Positions 29,964 through 40,536 of a DNA stretch of 64,000 nt are shown here, piece by piece. The position numbers and the translations under genes were made by a program. The notes beneath the pieces were generated by a model. That model worked only from the letters and a program-made list of their open reading frames with translations, made no database searches and was not told the DNA's origin. The number at the start of each line of letters is the position of its first letter. Within the stretch, counting starts at the first letter, position 1. Location: contig NZ_CP095061.1 in NCBI RefSeq assembly GCF_022921055.1, positions 2,023,501 through 2,087,500 of the forward strand, written 5' to 3'. Source of the stretch: Hymenobacter volaticus (lineage in GTDB: Bacteria; Bacteroidota; Bacteroidia; Cytophagales; Hymenobacteraceae).

Positions 29964-30866
29964 TTAACCGGCCTGGAAAATAGACTTCAGATAGGTGGTG
30001 TTCGCCCCGAAGTTCTTCTTCACGTTGCGGGCGTCGTTGGCATCGCGCGAGCGTTCAATCACCAGCCAGCCTTCCCAATTCATTTCGGCCAGGGTCTGCT
30101 TGACGCGTTTCATGTCGAGCCGGGTGTTGTTTTGCAGCCACACGCCATCCTCGTCGGTGCAGTGTAGTTGGCAGATGCGCTTGCGGCCCAAGATTTTAAG
30201 CTCTTGGTGTAAGTCGCGCCCTTCCTTGAGCGGGTTCGAGAAGTTGAAGTAGATCTGGATGTGCTTGGAGTTGATTTCGCGGAGCAATTCCACTTCGCCC
30301 GTGGCATCGAGCGCCGTTTCGATGCCCACCACGACGCCCGCTTTCTGCGCCATGCGACCCACTACTTTCAGCCGCTCCACAATGACTGGGCGCAGTTCGG
30401 GGTTCTTCACCAAGTCGCCCTGCGTGCCGAGGGGCAGAAACGCTACCTTCACGTTCATGGCCTTCATCGTGTCGAGGCAGTCTTGCACCATGCGCTGGTA
30501 AGTGGGGCGCGTGGCAAACGATTGGGCGTAGAAGCCCGTCATGGCCAACGAGCAAATCTCTAGGTTCAACTCGCGCGCTTTGTCGAGGAACTGCTGTCGG
30601 ATTTCTGGCTTAGCGAGTTGGCTGTCAAAGGTTTCGCGCTGGCCGAGGCCGCCCATGTCCACTTCCACGCCATCGGCCCCGATGTCTTTGGTGAGTTGCA
30701 AGGCGCCTAGTTTCTGCCGCTTGAGAATCATCAAGTCAACCACGGCAATCTTGTAGGACAGCTTCTTGCTCCGGGCCACTGCCCCCGACCATGGCAGGAA
30801 TAGCTTCGCGGTTAGCAAGGCGCTTGCTGTAAGAAACGCACGACGGGTAAGTTCGTTTTGGGGCAT
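29964..30866 (-). CDS. Sugar phosphate isomerase/epimerase (AP-endonuclease-2 TIM barrel), exported
   Basis: The 300-residue protein begins with a twin-arginine-type leader (ELTRRAFLTASALLTAKL), so it is probably exported to the periplasm folded. The remainder is a xylose-isomerase-like TIM barrel: IGADGVEVDMGGLG, EICSLAMTGFYAQSF, VAFLPLGTQGDL, GVVVGIETALDATGE, ICQLHCTDEDGVW and GWLVIERSRD, with acidic/His metal-binding positions at strand ends. It is the last gene of the PL1-DUF6298-esterase operon (15 bp after the esterase). Such proteins accompany many PULs; the substrate is unknown. About 265 bases without a gene follow. Confidence 0.82.
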   Translation of the reverse strand: MPQNELTRRAFLTASALLTAKLFLPWSGAVARSKKLSYKIAVVDLMILKRQKLGALQLTKDIGADGVEVDMGGLGQRETFDSQLAKPEIRQQFLDKARELNLEICSLAMTGFYAQSFATRPTYQRMVQDCLDTMKAMNVKVAFLPLGTQGDLVKNPELRPVIVERLKVVGRMAQKAGVVVGIETALDATGEVELLREINSKHIQIYFNFSNPLKEGRDLHQELKILGRKRICQLHCTDEDGVWLQNNTRLDMKRVKQTLAEMNWEGWLVIERSRDANDARNVKKNFGANTTYLKSIFQAG

Positions 30867-30881
30867 AACCTGCGCGGTTAG

Positions 30882-32327
30882 TTAGTGAACACTGACCTTA
30901 ACTTCGGGCTTGTCGGTGCGGAACGGCCGGGCTGGTAGCCCCGAACTGGAAAACAGATTCGGCTGTGCGGCTTCGTGCCAGCCGAAGCGCACCGCTTTGG
31001 GCTCGGTTACGCCAGGGGCGGAAACCAGCACGATTTTGCCTTTGATGCGCGCTTGGGCCGGCACGAACACCCCATTGGCTCCGGCCACCTGGAAATCAGT
31101 AAGCGGATTGTTGTCCTTGCTAATCAGGCGAGCCCCGAGCGGCTTGAACGAGATAGTTGCCACCTTGCCTTTCAGTGTCAGGCCGTTGAATACCGGCCCC
31201 GCTGCTTCCACATCTTTCCGGGCATAGGTGGAAGCTAGGGCCACTAAGGCCAATCGCCGCCCAATTTCCCACTTGAACGGCGGGTGAATGTCGTCGAGCT
31301 TGGTAGCCAGGTCGGTGGTGACGATCATGCCCGTGTGCGGCAGTTGCAGTACGGCTTCCTGCGCCTCACGGAATTTAGGCAGTGTTTCGCGGTTGAGAGG
31401 AACTTTGGTGTCCTTGGACTCCGAGTACTTGAAGGGGGCTAGTTGCACGTAATAGAAGGGCAGGGCCGAATCTTGCCAGGCCGCACGCCAGCTTTCGATT
31501 AGCGTCTTCATTTTGTGGGTGTAGGTGCTGGTTTCGGCCAGAAAGCAGTTGCTTTCGCCCTGGTACCACAAAAAGCCGCGCACCGCAAACGGCACTAAGG
31601 GTCGTATCATGGGCTCGTAGAACTTGCCAGGGTCACCGTCCACTTTTTGGGTGGCGTAGTACGAATCCTGTTGGAAGGCCGCTTCCGCAATCCAGGGCTC
31701 GATGCGGCTGCCCGGTACGGCCGAGGAAATAACACCAATCGGTACGTTCAAGCGCTGGTTCAGCTCTTTGGCGAAGAAATAAGCCGGCGCCGAAAACGAC
31801 CGTAGAGCCGAATCCTGCGCGATGCTCCAGCCGCGGTGCAACGAGTCGGGCTTCACTAGCTCCTTGCGGTTCACCAGAAAAATGCGAATCAGGGGGTTGT
31901 GAGCGCGCTCCAACTCCGTCAGCGGACTAGCATTCTCAGTAGCCGGAATCGTCGCCTTGCTGTTCTTGCGCATGGTGTACTCCATGTTCGACTGTCCCGA
32001 AGCCAGCCACACTTCGCCCACCAGCACATTGCGCAGCCGAATAGTATTGCGGCCGCTAATTACCAGCTCTGCGGGGGTGCTGGAAGTCGCCAGAGGTTGC
32101 AACAGTACCTGCCAGCGTCCGGCTGCATCGGCCACGGTACTTACCTGTTGGCCGGCAAACTGCACCGCAACCGTTTCGCCGGGCGCGGCCTGGCCCCAAA
32201 TCGGGAGGGGCTTGTTGCGTTGCAGTACCATATTGTGGGCCAGCACCCGCGGCAAGACCACGTTGGCTTGCGCTGGCGTAACCCAACTAAGCACCAACAG
32301 CAACACCCCAAGTACTTGGTTTTTCAT
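30882..32327 (-). CDS. Sialate O-acetylesterase family protein (SGNH carbohydrate acetylesterase)
   Basis: The 481-residue protein has a signal peptide (to about residue 22) and the SGNH/GDSL acetylesterase motifs: LASGQSNMEY (nucleophile Ser), FLWYQGESNCF, YYVQLAPF and DIHPPFKWEIGRR (Asp-x-x-His). The first 100 residues are the beta-sandwich that precedes the catalytic domain in this family. The real substrate is likely acetylated pectin or rhamnogalacturonan, not sialic acid (inference from the neighbours). The start is the Met of KNQVLGVL. It follows DUF6298 with 2 bases between stop and start. Confidence 0.87.
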   Translation of the reverse strand: MKNQVLGVLLLVLSWVTPAQANVVLPRVLAHNMVLQRNKPLPIWGQAAPGETVAVQFAGQQVSTVADAAGRWQVLLQPLATSSTPAELVISGRNTIRLRNVLVGEVWLASGQSNMEYTMRKNSKATIPATENASPLTELERAHNPLIRIFLVNRKELVKPDSLHRGWSIAQDSALRSFSAPAYFFAKELNQRLNVPIGVISSAVPGSRIEPWIAEAAFQQDSYYATQKVDGDPGKFYEPMIRPLVPFAVRGFLWYQGESNCFLAETSTYTHKMKTLIESWRAAWQDSALPFYYVQLAPFKYSESKDTKVPLNRETLPKFREAQEAVLQLPHTGMIVTTDLATKLDDIHPPFKWEIGRRLALVALASTYARKDVEAAGPVFNGLTLKGKVATISFKPLGARLISKDNNPLTDFQVAGANGVFVPAQARIKGKIVLVSAPGVTEPKAVRFGWHEAAQPNLFSSSGLPARPFRTDKPEVKVSVH

Positions 32328-32329
32328 AG

Positions 32330-35300
32330 CTATTTCTTGTGGAGCCACACCACTTCGGCGCCGACGGGTTGCTTGGTTAGGGTAATGCGCTGACCTCCTT
32401 TCACGGTTTCAGAGGCAGTAGAAAGCTTACCCGTTTTCGGGTCGATGTGTCGGACCACGAACGTGCCTTTCAAAGTGGACAAATCAAGCTCGACCGGCGT
32501 TGCACTTTCGCGGTACACCAAAAAGCCGGTTTTATTGTCGCTCATCAGCCACTGGCCGGCCGGCTGGCCGCTTAGCTCTACGGGTGCCATGCCGGCTACG
32601 GCCGCCGCAAAGCGCGCATCCGAAACTTGCGGCACCGAGGCCAACGACCCACCCGCGAGCAGCACCGCCCACCCGAATGCATCATAGCTGTCGGCGGAGT
32701 AGAGCACGGCTTTGTCGGGGAATTGCTTGCGGTATTCGAGCACGGCCCGATACACTTGCGCGAACGAGCTGCGCTTGGGCTTAAGCAACCGGGCGTGCTG
32801 ACGCGGCGCCAGATTCTGGCCGCCTGCTGGCGCGTACGTGGTGCCGTCGGCCTGGTAGTGCCAGTAGTTGATATCGATGACGTCAACCACGGCGGCCCGG
32901 GCGGGATCGGCCAGAATGGCGTCTTGCACGTCTTTGGTGGTACTCAGGGCAATGGTGGCCGCTTGGCCGGTTTCCGTTTCCCACTCTTTGATAGTATCCA
33001 GCCAGAACTGCATGAACGCCAGCGGACCCGTAAACTCGGCCCCAATCAAGTGAATCACGCCGGACTTGCCCACGAAGTTGTTGAGGCACTGCCGAATGTA
33101 GGCCCGGTGCAAGGGCCGCCGCGTGGCATCCGTCACGTCGTAGAACTGCTCGGCCATGAAGATGCGCTTGTCGCCGGCGTAGGGGGCTGGTTCGGGGAAG
33201 CCGGTGTTGTTGATGTTGTTGACGGGCCGCCACGGAAAGTCGGCGTAGTGGGCGCCGGCTTCGATGATGTTGTGCTGGAAATAGTGCTGATTGAGCAGCA
33301 CGAGGCCTTTTTGATCGGCTAGGTCGGCAAACTCGGCCAGGCGGCACCAATACCAACGGTTGTACTTGGTAAGGTCGTAGCGACTGAGGCCGTCCCAGGC
33401 GGTACCGGTGCCGCTACGGGCGAAGGGCAATTCGTAAAACGGGGGCCATACCTCGCCATCCATGCGCTTTACCCGCTCGTGGTCGTCGCGGCGGCGCTCG
33501 TACCACAGGCCGTAGTTGTGCGCCAAAGCCACCACGTTGGCGGCCCGCATGGAATCCGTCAGTTCGGGTAGGTCGTCGGTGAGGCCGCGGCCAGTCATGC
33601 CTGGCACGAAGCGGGTGATGTGCGGCTTGGGGTTGCGCAGCCCGTAGGGCCGGGCGCTGCCATTCCACCACGGCACTTCCTGCCGCCGACCCGTCACGAG
33701 GGCGTTGCCGCGCACTACCACGCCGCGCTCCACGTGCAGCGGCGCCGCGTACGCAGGCTTGGCTACCGGCTTCACCTTCAGCTTGTCGATGGTGGGAGCC
33801 GTGGTTTGGGTGGGGATGGGCTGCCGGCTCGGCGCGGCCTGAAGGAAGGTTAGCACGGTAGGGGCAGCCTCCGTCGACAGTTTGGTTAGCTCCTGCGCCA
33901 CGGCCACGGGTGGGCTGCTGGAGGCTTCGGTGGATATCGGCAGCAGAATAGCGCGGCTGGCTACGGTGGCCCGAGGCGGTCTTGCAACTGCGCGTAGTAC
34001 AAGCTGCGGGGTTTGATGTGCTCGTTTGATTGCTCCCAATGCCCGTTGCCGGCAAACTGCGCCCACGTGCCAAAGGCCCAATTTTGCGCCGTGGGCGGCT
34101 GGTAGCAATCCACGCGGGCGGCGGTGCACTGCCAAAACACGCTGTTGGCGGCGGCCCAACCGGCTCCCTGTCCGTCTTGCTCCCGATTGCCGAAGCGCAG
34201 CGCCTGGCCGTATTCCTTCACGATGTCAAACAGAGTGCCCGCGGCCCAGCTATCAATGCTGCCGCTGAAGCTGTAGGCATCCTCGGCCTCGCACTGCACA
34301 AAAGCATTGGGGCCAGCCGCGCAGTAGCCCACCGCAAAATCGTGGTAGCCAGATTGGGCGTACAGCCGCTGAAACAGCGTTTGCTGGCCCTTGGTCATAA
34401 ACGTATTGCGTCGCTCGCCCCCGATTTCCGACACGGGTTCGGTGGAAATGCAGTCTTCTACGGTAAGGCGGCGGACGGTTTCTTGGGCTAGCACCGCCGA
34501 GCCGGCGAAGCGCCGAAACGCTACCTGCCGCACCCACGCATCTTGCACGTTGTCCAGCACCACGGCCATCCAGCGGTGGTCTTCGTCTTTCGGGTTGCTG
34601 GCGTCCGCCGATGATTCCAAGCGTAAATTTTCGACGCCCACTTGCGTGAGCAGCCCCGGCCAGGTAGCGCGGGCCACGGTGCCGCCGCCGTAGGTTTTGT
34701 CGAGGGCGGTGGTGATGGGCGCATCCAGCGTGAGGCTGGCGGCCTCAATGGCCACCACCTGCCGGTCCCAGAACAAGTCGCGCTGGCCGGGTTTCCAGCC
34801 CAGCGCTGACTCGCCGCCCCGAAGGATTGGGTGCCGAGCTTCTCGATCCAGGCCGCCGTGGAAGGCCGCTGCACCCGCACCCGGTCGCCCACTTTGAAAG
34901 CGCTAGGAGTAACTACTCGCATCGTGCGGGCATTGACGGGCACGTAAGCATCGGTAATGGCCTGAGCGGCTTCTAGCTTCCGGTCGTTGCGGCCAGCTAT
35001 CGTTATCAAGTTGTCGCGCGAGTAGCCAGTGCCGACCACGGTGGTGCCTTCTTCGCCCATGCCGCTGCCTCGCAACACCACGCCCGAGGCCCGAATCAGC
35101 AACCGTCCTGCTACCTCGTGCTTGCCTTTACCCAGCAATACCGCCCCCCTAAAGCCGTCCTTGCCCAGCGGCAGCCCCGATACGTAGTCCAGTGCTGCTT
35201 GAATCCGGGCCGTGGCATCTCCCGCTTGCACCGGCACTACCACCCGGATAACCACCATCGGAATGCCTTGCTCGCCGGCCTGGTAGCCGCAGTAGGAAAA

Positions 35301-35543
35301 GTCGGGTACTCGGTTGCCCAACGAGTCCGACGCGTATACCAACTTGCCGTCTTTATCGGTGGCAATAGGGGGTGGGGGCACCGGCTTTTTAGGCGGTTTG
35401 CCGCCTTGCGCCAACGCCGGAGCAGCGCTGGTAGCTAACAGAAAGAGTAGAGTAGAGAGGAAGCGTGGTAGGGGCACGGTGCGCAACGAGGTGGCGTTGG
35501 AGGAAATGCAAATGAATGGCAACGCTGCAACCAGAATTGTCAA
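32330..35543 (-). pseudogene. DUF6298-type protein: pectate-lyase-like beta-helix plus C-terminal glycosidase-like domain (two frameshifts)
   Basis: Three frames join into about 1071 residues. A signal peptide (ending APALAQG) precedes a right-handed beta-helix region of about 600 residues (RGAVLLGKGKHEVAGRLLI, GVVLRGSGMGEEGTTVVGTG, LRLESSADASNPKDEDH, QCEAEDAYSFSG). A roughly 450-residue TIM-barrel-like domain follows (MRAANVVALAHNYGLWYERRRDDHER, LLNQHYFQHNIIEAGAHYADFPWRPVNN, IHLIGAEFTGP, DVIDINYWHYQADG), matching what I know as DUF6298. Breaks at C4 34817-34820 and C3 33970-33972 each close with one base. It lies between PL1 and the esterase, so a pectin-directed role is likely. Activity is not established. 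Confidence 0.7.
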
Positions 35544-35627
35544 AAGAAGCTAGAACGCTAGCTTCCCTCTCATCTGAGGGGAGCTTGATCTTTAACTTCT
35601 AAGCATAAAACTAGCTAATAGGCTGCG

Positions 35628-37265
35628 CTACGACGGCCTTACTTCTTTCACGGGCACCACGCTGTTCAGGTACACTTCGATGTTGGTGTAGCCGTCTTTG
35701 CCGCGCACCTGGCTGGCGTCGTTGGCGTCGTTGGGGTTCAGCTTGTTTTTCTTTTCGTAGGCGTCGGGCATGCCGTCCTTGTCGGTGTCTAGGTAGGGCT
35801 GGCCGGCATAGGTGGGATAGCCGCCCACCTGGTTGATGTCGGTGATGATGCCCTGCTTATAAGAATCGATGGGAAGACGGCGGTGCTTGAATTGCGTTTC
35901 GGGCAGCGGCACTCCTTCTATGTACTCGATTTTACCGGTGCGCACCTGTTTCACGATGCGTGTATCCACAGGGTCGCGCTTGGGCAGGGTGGCGCCGGCG
36001 TTTTCCAGCACGTATTGGTAGGCCTTTTCGGTGGGCATGATGGTGATGTCGGGCATGGGCAGGGGCGAATTCACGCGCATGTCGGCGGTGTACTTGCCGG
36101 CGTCGGCCAGTTCTTCCACCTGCACGCCGCCGTTCCAGTTGTCCTTGGTTACTTTCTCGTTGCCTTCCATGATGTTGCCGTTCACGTAGGCGCGGCCGTA
36201 CACCTGGTACTTCAGCTTGCTGCGGCCCGATTCAGGCTTCAAAATCCGGTGGCCGACCGGCGAATCTTTCGGCGTGAGCGGGCCAGGCTTGTAGTAGTTG
36301 TTGATGATGTTGTACATGGCCCGGTAGTCGCCGCCGTCGGTGGAGCGGTGCACCCAGTTGAACATCACGTTGTTGGCGAAGTTGAAAATGCCGTTCCAGC
36401 CGATGGACGGGTTCCGGCCGGCGTTGTCGGCCCACAGGTTGCGCATGAACGTGCAGTTCTCGCCCCCGAGCGTGCTGCCAAACGCGTGGTTCCAAGTGTC
36501 CAGCGACTCCGAGAAGATAGAGTTCTGAATGGTGATGTTCACGGTGCCCAACTTCTGCTCCGGAATGCCGGTGCTGTCGTTGTACATGTGGCGGTACATC
36601 GACATGTTCTCGTCCAAGCCCCAGCTGGCCGATACGTGGTCTATCATGATGTTGCCCACCGGGTTGCCCCCGATGGCATCGTCGCGGCGGCCCACGTTGG
36701 TTTCGCCGCGGCGGAAACGCATGTACCGGATAATCACGTCGTGGGTGTTCAGCCACACCGATTCGCCGGCCACGCACACCCCGTCGCCGGGCGCGGTTTG
36801 GCCCGCAATGGTGATGTAGGGCGCGCGGATGATGAGCGGGCTTTTCAAGCGAATAATGCCGGCCACGTTGAACACCACAATGCGGGCGCCGCCTTGCTCG
36901 CAGGCCTCGCGCAGCGTGCCGGGGCCGCTGTCGGCTAGGCTGGTCACCACGTACACCTTGCCGCCGCGTCCCCCGAAGGCGTGCGCCCCACCACCTTCAG
37001 CTCCCGGAAATGCCGGCAGTGGCGACTGCGGCAAATCAATCGGGCGGGCGGCCCAGGGAATGTAGGGCTTGCCGTTTTGGGCGTCGCGCTGGATGATGGG
37101 GTAGGCCTTGGCCCAGGCAAGGTCTGATTGCCGCTGGGCCTCTTTCATCATGTCGTTGGTAGCTTTCTGCACATCAGCCGGAATCTGCGGATACTGCGCC
37201 AGAGCGGCCTGTTGCGTGGCGAGGGAGACTGCCAAACCGAGAAGAGGACGAGCGAATTTTTTCAT
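35628..37265 (-). CDS. Pectate lyase, polysaccharide lyase family 1-like
   Basis: The 545-residue protein has a signal peptide (ending AALAQ) and a parallel beta-helix: FPGAEGGGAHAFGGRGGKVYVVTSL, GIIRLKSPLIIRAPYITIAGQTAPGDG, TNVGRRDDAIGGNPVGNIMIDHVSASWGLDENMS, NAFGSTLGG-like turns and RNPSIGWNG. Near the C-terminus a DTDKDGMPDAYEKK loop looks like a TSP3/EF-hand calcium site. PL1 enzymes cut de-esterified homogalacturonan by beta-elimination. The start is the Met of KKFARPLLG. It opens the minus-strand left arm of the PUL. A paralogue lies at 61368-63023. Confidence 0.9.
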   Translation of the reverse strand: MKKFARPLLGLAVSLATQQAALAQYPQIPADVQKATNDMMKEAQRQSDLAWAKAYPIIQRDAQNGKPYIPWAARPIDLPQSPLPAFPGAEGGGAHAFGGRGGKVYVVTSLADSGPGTLREACEQGGARIVVFNVAGIIRLKSPLIIRAPYITIAGQTAPGDGVCVAGESVWLNTHDVIIRYMRFRRGETNVGRRDDAIGGNPVGNIMIDHVSASWGLDENMSMYRHMYNDSTGIPEQKLGTVNITIQNSIFSESLDTWNHAFGSTLGGENCTFMRNLWADNAGRNPSIGWNGIFNFANNVMFNWVHRSTDGGDYRAMYNIINNYYKPGPLTPKDSPVGHRILKPESGRSKLKYQVYGRAYVNGNIMEGNEKVTKDNWNGGVQVEELADAGKYTADMRVNSPLPMPDITIMPTEKAYQYVLENAGATLPKRDPVDTRIVKQVRTGKIEYIEGVPLPETQFKHRRLPIDSYKQGIITDINQVGGYPTYAGQPYLDTDKDGMPDAYEKKNKLNPNDANDASQVRGKDGYTNIEVYLNSVVPVKEVRPS

Positions 37266-37729
37266 GAGCTGGGTAGGAGTTAAACCGCAGCTAAATAACA
37301 AGACAAAAAGAGCCGCTACCTATACCATTTTTTCGACCCTGTGTAGGATGTTATCATTCACTACAATAGCGGCTGGAGCAGGCGGACTTTCATTCGAAAT
37401 ACCCGGGTTATGCGCGTTAGTTGCCGCAGCAAGTGACGCCGCGCATCGAGCAAGCTCCACATTTTCAATCCTATAAGCGTCATTAAGCCGCGTTTGAGTG
37501 CCCGCCTACACTCCTTATGTAATGAGAGCTTTTTGCTAAGCATTCGGCGCTCAGCTGGTGCAGTTATAGCAGTTGTGCCTATGGAAACCAGGCCTGGTGG
37601 GGGCGTTGGTGCTGCCGAGGCGCCGTGGCAATATGCTATAAGAGGCGGAGAAGATGGTATAAAGCAAGCGGGGTTGGCCACTATAACTTTGATGAGGTAG
37701 AATATACTCTTCACCCAAAAAACCCGCCG
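37266..37729. other. Divergent regulatory region between the two PUL arms
   Basis: About 460 bases without a supported gene separate PL1 (minus) from the GH67/GH20-like gene (plus). The region holds the candidate operator 37341-37357 for PL1 with a TATTTAGC -7 candidate (about 47 nt on). On the plus strand CAATCCTATAAG (about 37471-37482) resembles the ATCCTA end of the element but is incomplete, so plus-strand control is unclear. Confidence 0.5.
37341..37357 (-). promoter_or_regulatory. Candidate PUL operator upstream of PL1
   Basis: In the direction of transcription it reads ATGATAACATCCTACAC. It differs at one position from the copy at 54624-54640. ATCCTA lies 79 bases before the PL1 start codon. 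Confidence 0.62.
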
Positions 37730-40508
37730 ATGCGTTGGAGTTTGTGGAAGTGCCTTGCAACTAGTTGGTTCCTGATTGGCTGCCTGCTGCTTTCCGCCCC
37801 CGGCGCGTCGGCTGCGCCCCAAAGCCCGCTGAAACGCGCGTTATCGTGCTGCCTAAAAAAGCTCACGCACGACTACGCTACGGTGCCGAGCGGCTACAAG
37901 CGGCCCTGCAAGCGGCCGGCTATCAAGCCAGCATCACCGAACAAGACAAAGTTAGCGGCAAGAGCAACCAGATTGTAGTAGGCCGCGCCACCGACGCGCT
38001 GCTGACCCAGGCCGCTACCACTTACCACGCCACGCCCGGGGCGGCGCCCGGCAAAGAAGGCTTCACCATCACCTCGGCCGACAAAAACACCGTTCTGGTC
38101 AGCGGCACCGACAATTCCGGGGTGCTCTACGGCTGCCTAGAACTGGCCGAGCAGGTGAAAGCGCTAGGCAAAATAGAAGAGAAGCTAAGCCTGAAAGAGC
38201 AACCCGAAATGGTGATGCGCGGCGCCTGCATCGGCATCCAAAAGCCGTATTACCTGCCGGGCCGTACCGTGTACGAGTACCCGTACACGCCCAAAGTGTT
38301 TCCGTGGCTCTACGATAAAGCGTTGTGGGTGAAGTACCTCGACATGCTGGCCGACAACCGCATGAACTCGCTCTACCTCTGGAACGGCCACCCGTTTGCC
38401 TCATTGGTGCGCCTCAAAGACTATCCCTACGCGGTGGAAGTGGACGATGCCACCTTCAAAAAGAATGAAGAGATGTACCGATTCCTGACCGAGGAAGCCG
38501 ATAAGCGTGGTATTTGGGTGATTCAGATGTTCTACAATATCATCGTGTCCAAGCCCTTTGCCGAGCACCACAACATCAAAACGCAGGACCGCGCCCGGCC
38601 CATCGTGCCACTCATTGCCGACTACACCCGCAAGTCCATTGCCGCCTTCGTCGAGAAATACCCCAACGTGGGTTTGATGGTGGCGCTAGGCGAAGCCATG
38701 GAAGGCGTCGGGCAGGATGATGTGGACTGGTTCAACAAAACCATTATTCGGGGCGTGCTCGACGGCCTCAAAGCTTCCGGCCAAACCGAACTGCCGCCCA
38801 TCGTGCTGCGCGCCCACGACACCGACGCGCCCCGTGTTATCAACGCCGCGCTGCCGCTCTACAAGAACCTCTACACCGAAGCCAAATTCAACGGCGAGGC
38901 CCTCACCACCTACACCCCCCGCGGCTCTTGGGCCGAACTGCACCGCACCCTGAGCGGCATGAATTCGGTGCACATCGAGAACGTGCACATCCTGGCCAAC
39001 CTAGAGCCGTTTCGCTATGGCTCGGCCGATTTCATCCAGAAATCGGTGCAGGCCATGCACAGCATCTACGGTGCCAATGGGCTGCACCTGTACCCGCAGG
39101 CCTCGTATTGGGACTGGCCCTACACCGCCGACAAAGCCCCAGAGCGCCTGCTGCAAATCGACCGGGACTGGATGTGGTACAAGGCCTGGTCGCGCTACGC
39201 CTGGAAAGCCAACCGCCCCGGCCGGCCGAGGTGAGCTATTGGGGCCAGCAGCTTGGCGAGCAGTTCGGCACCACCGCTGAGGCCGGCAAGCAAGTGCTGG
39301 AAGCCTACGAGCAAGCCGGCGAAATCGAGCCGAAACTGCTGCGCCGCTACGGTATCACCGACGGTAACCGCCAGACCCTAACCTTGGGCATGCTCATGGG
39401 CCAGCTCATCAACCCCAAGCGCTACGGGCTGTTTACGCTTCTCTACGAGTCGGAAGCGCCGGAGGGCGAGATGATTATCGACTACGCTGAGAAAGAAGCA
39501 AAAGGGCAGAAGCACATCGGCGAGACCCCGCCCCAAGTGGCCGACGAAGTGCAGGCGCACGGCAAAGCTGCCGTGGCCGCCATTGAACGCGCCGCCCCGT
39601 CCGTTACTAAAAACCAAGCGGAGTTTGCGCGCATCAAAAACGACATGTATTGCCAGGCCGTGCTGGCTGATTTCTACGCCGAGAAAGTGCGCGCCGCCTT
39701 GCAAGTGCTGCGCTACAAATACAGCAAGAATGTAACCGACCTAGAAGCCGCCGTGCCCGCGTTGGAACGCAGTGTGCAGCACTGGCAGAAAATGGTGGAC
39801 CTCACCAAGAATACCTACCTCTACGCCAACAGCATGCAAACTGCGCAGCGCAAAATCCCGATGCGCGGTGTGGATGCCACCTACATCACGTGGGCGGAAA
39901 TGCTGCCCGTGTATCAGCGGGAGCTAACCAACCTGCGCCACAGCATCGACTCGCTGAAAGCCGTGAAGGCGCTGCCCGCCTCGCAGAAGTTGGTGGTGCT
40001 GCGCAACGCCCCCGTCACACTGCTTACCAAAGCCGGTACCTATTCGGTAGCGGCGGGGCAGCCGGTTTTCGCGGACACTACAACTCAGATTACGGCCCTC
40101 GCACCGGAGTTAGCCGGCTTAAAAGGCGTGCGCCTGAATGCCGCTCAGCAGCGCAAAAACGGCACGGGACTGCGCTTTACGACCACCAAGCCGGTGCAAG
40201 TGCTGGTAGGCTATTTCAATAAGAAAAGTTCGCGCTACCTGCCCGCGCCGCAGCTTGAAATTGATGCCAGCGCCAACTACTACGGCCAGGCCGACGTCAA
40301 GATTGCCAACGGGCTGGTAGTAGCGGGTCAGCCGGCCGTGAATGTGCACGCTTACACGTTTAAATCCGGTACGCACACCCTTAACCTCAGCCGCGGCGCC
40401 TGCCTGATTCTCGGCTTCGTGGATGCCAGCCAGCCGCTGCGCACCTACAACGCCGGCCTTGGCGGCGGGGGCGAGCAAACCAAGGAAATAGACTGGTTAT
40501 TTGAATAA
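37730..40508 (+). pseudogene. GH67/GH20-like glycoside hydrolase, possible alpha-uronidase (two frameshifts)
   Basis: Three frames join into about 926 residues. A signal peptide (MRWSLWKCL ... APGASAAP) is followed by an alpha/beta domain of the GH67/GH20 N-terminal type (AERLQAALQAAGYQ, QIVVGRATDA, SGVLYGCLELAEQVK). The TIM barrel carries MRGACIGIQKPYYLPGRTVYEY, VKYLDMLADNRMNSLYLWNGHPF, EADKRGIWVIQMFYN, VALGEAMEGVG, PPIVLRAHDTD, HIENVHILANLEPFR and YPQASYWDWPY; a helical and beta-sandwich C-terminus follows. The barrel is typical of proteins annotated as alpha-glucuronidase or alpha-galacturonidase-like; specificity is unproven. Breaks are at C4 37817-37820 and C4 39216-39219. It opens the plus-strand enzyme run. 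Confidence 0.72.
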
Positions 40509-40536
40509 GAGACGCCGAAAAGCCCTAATTCCCACC

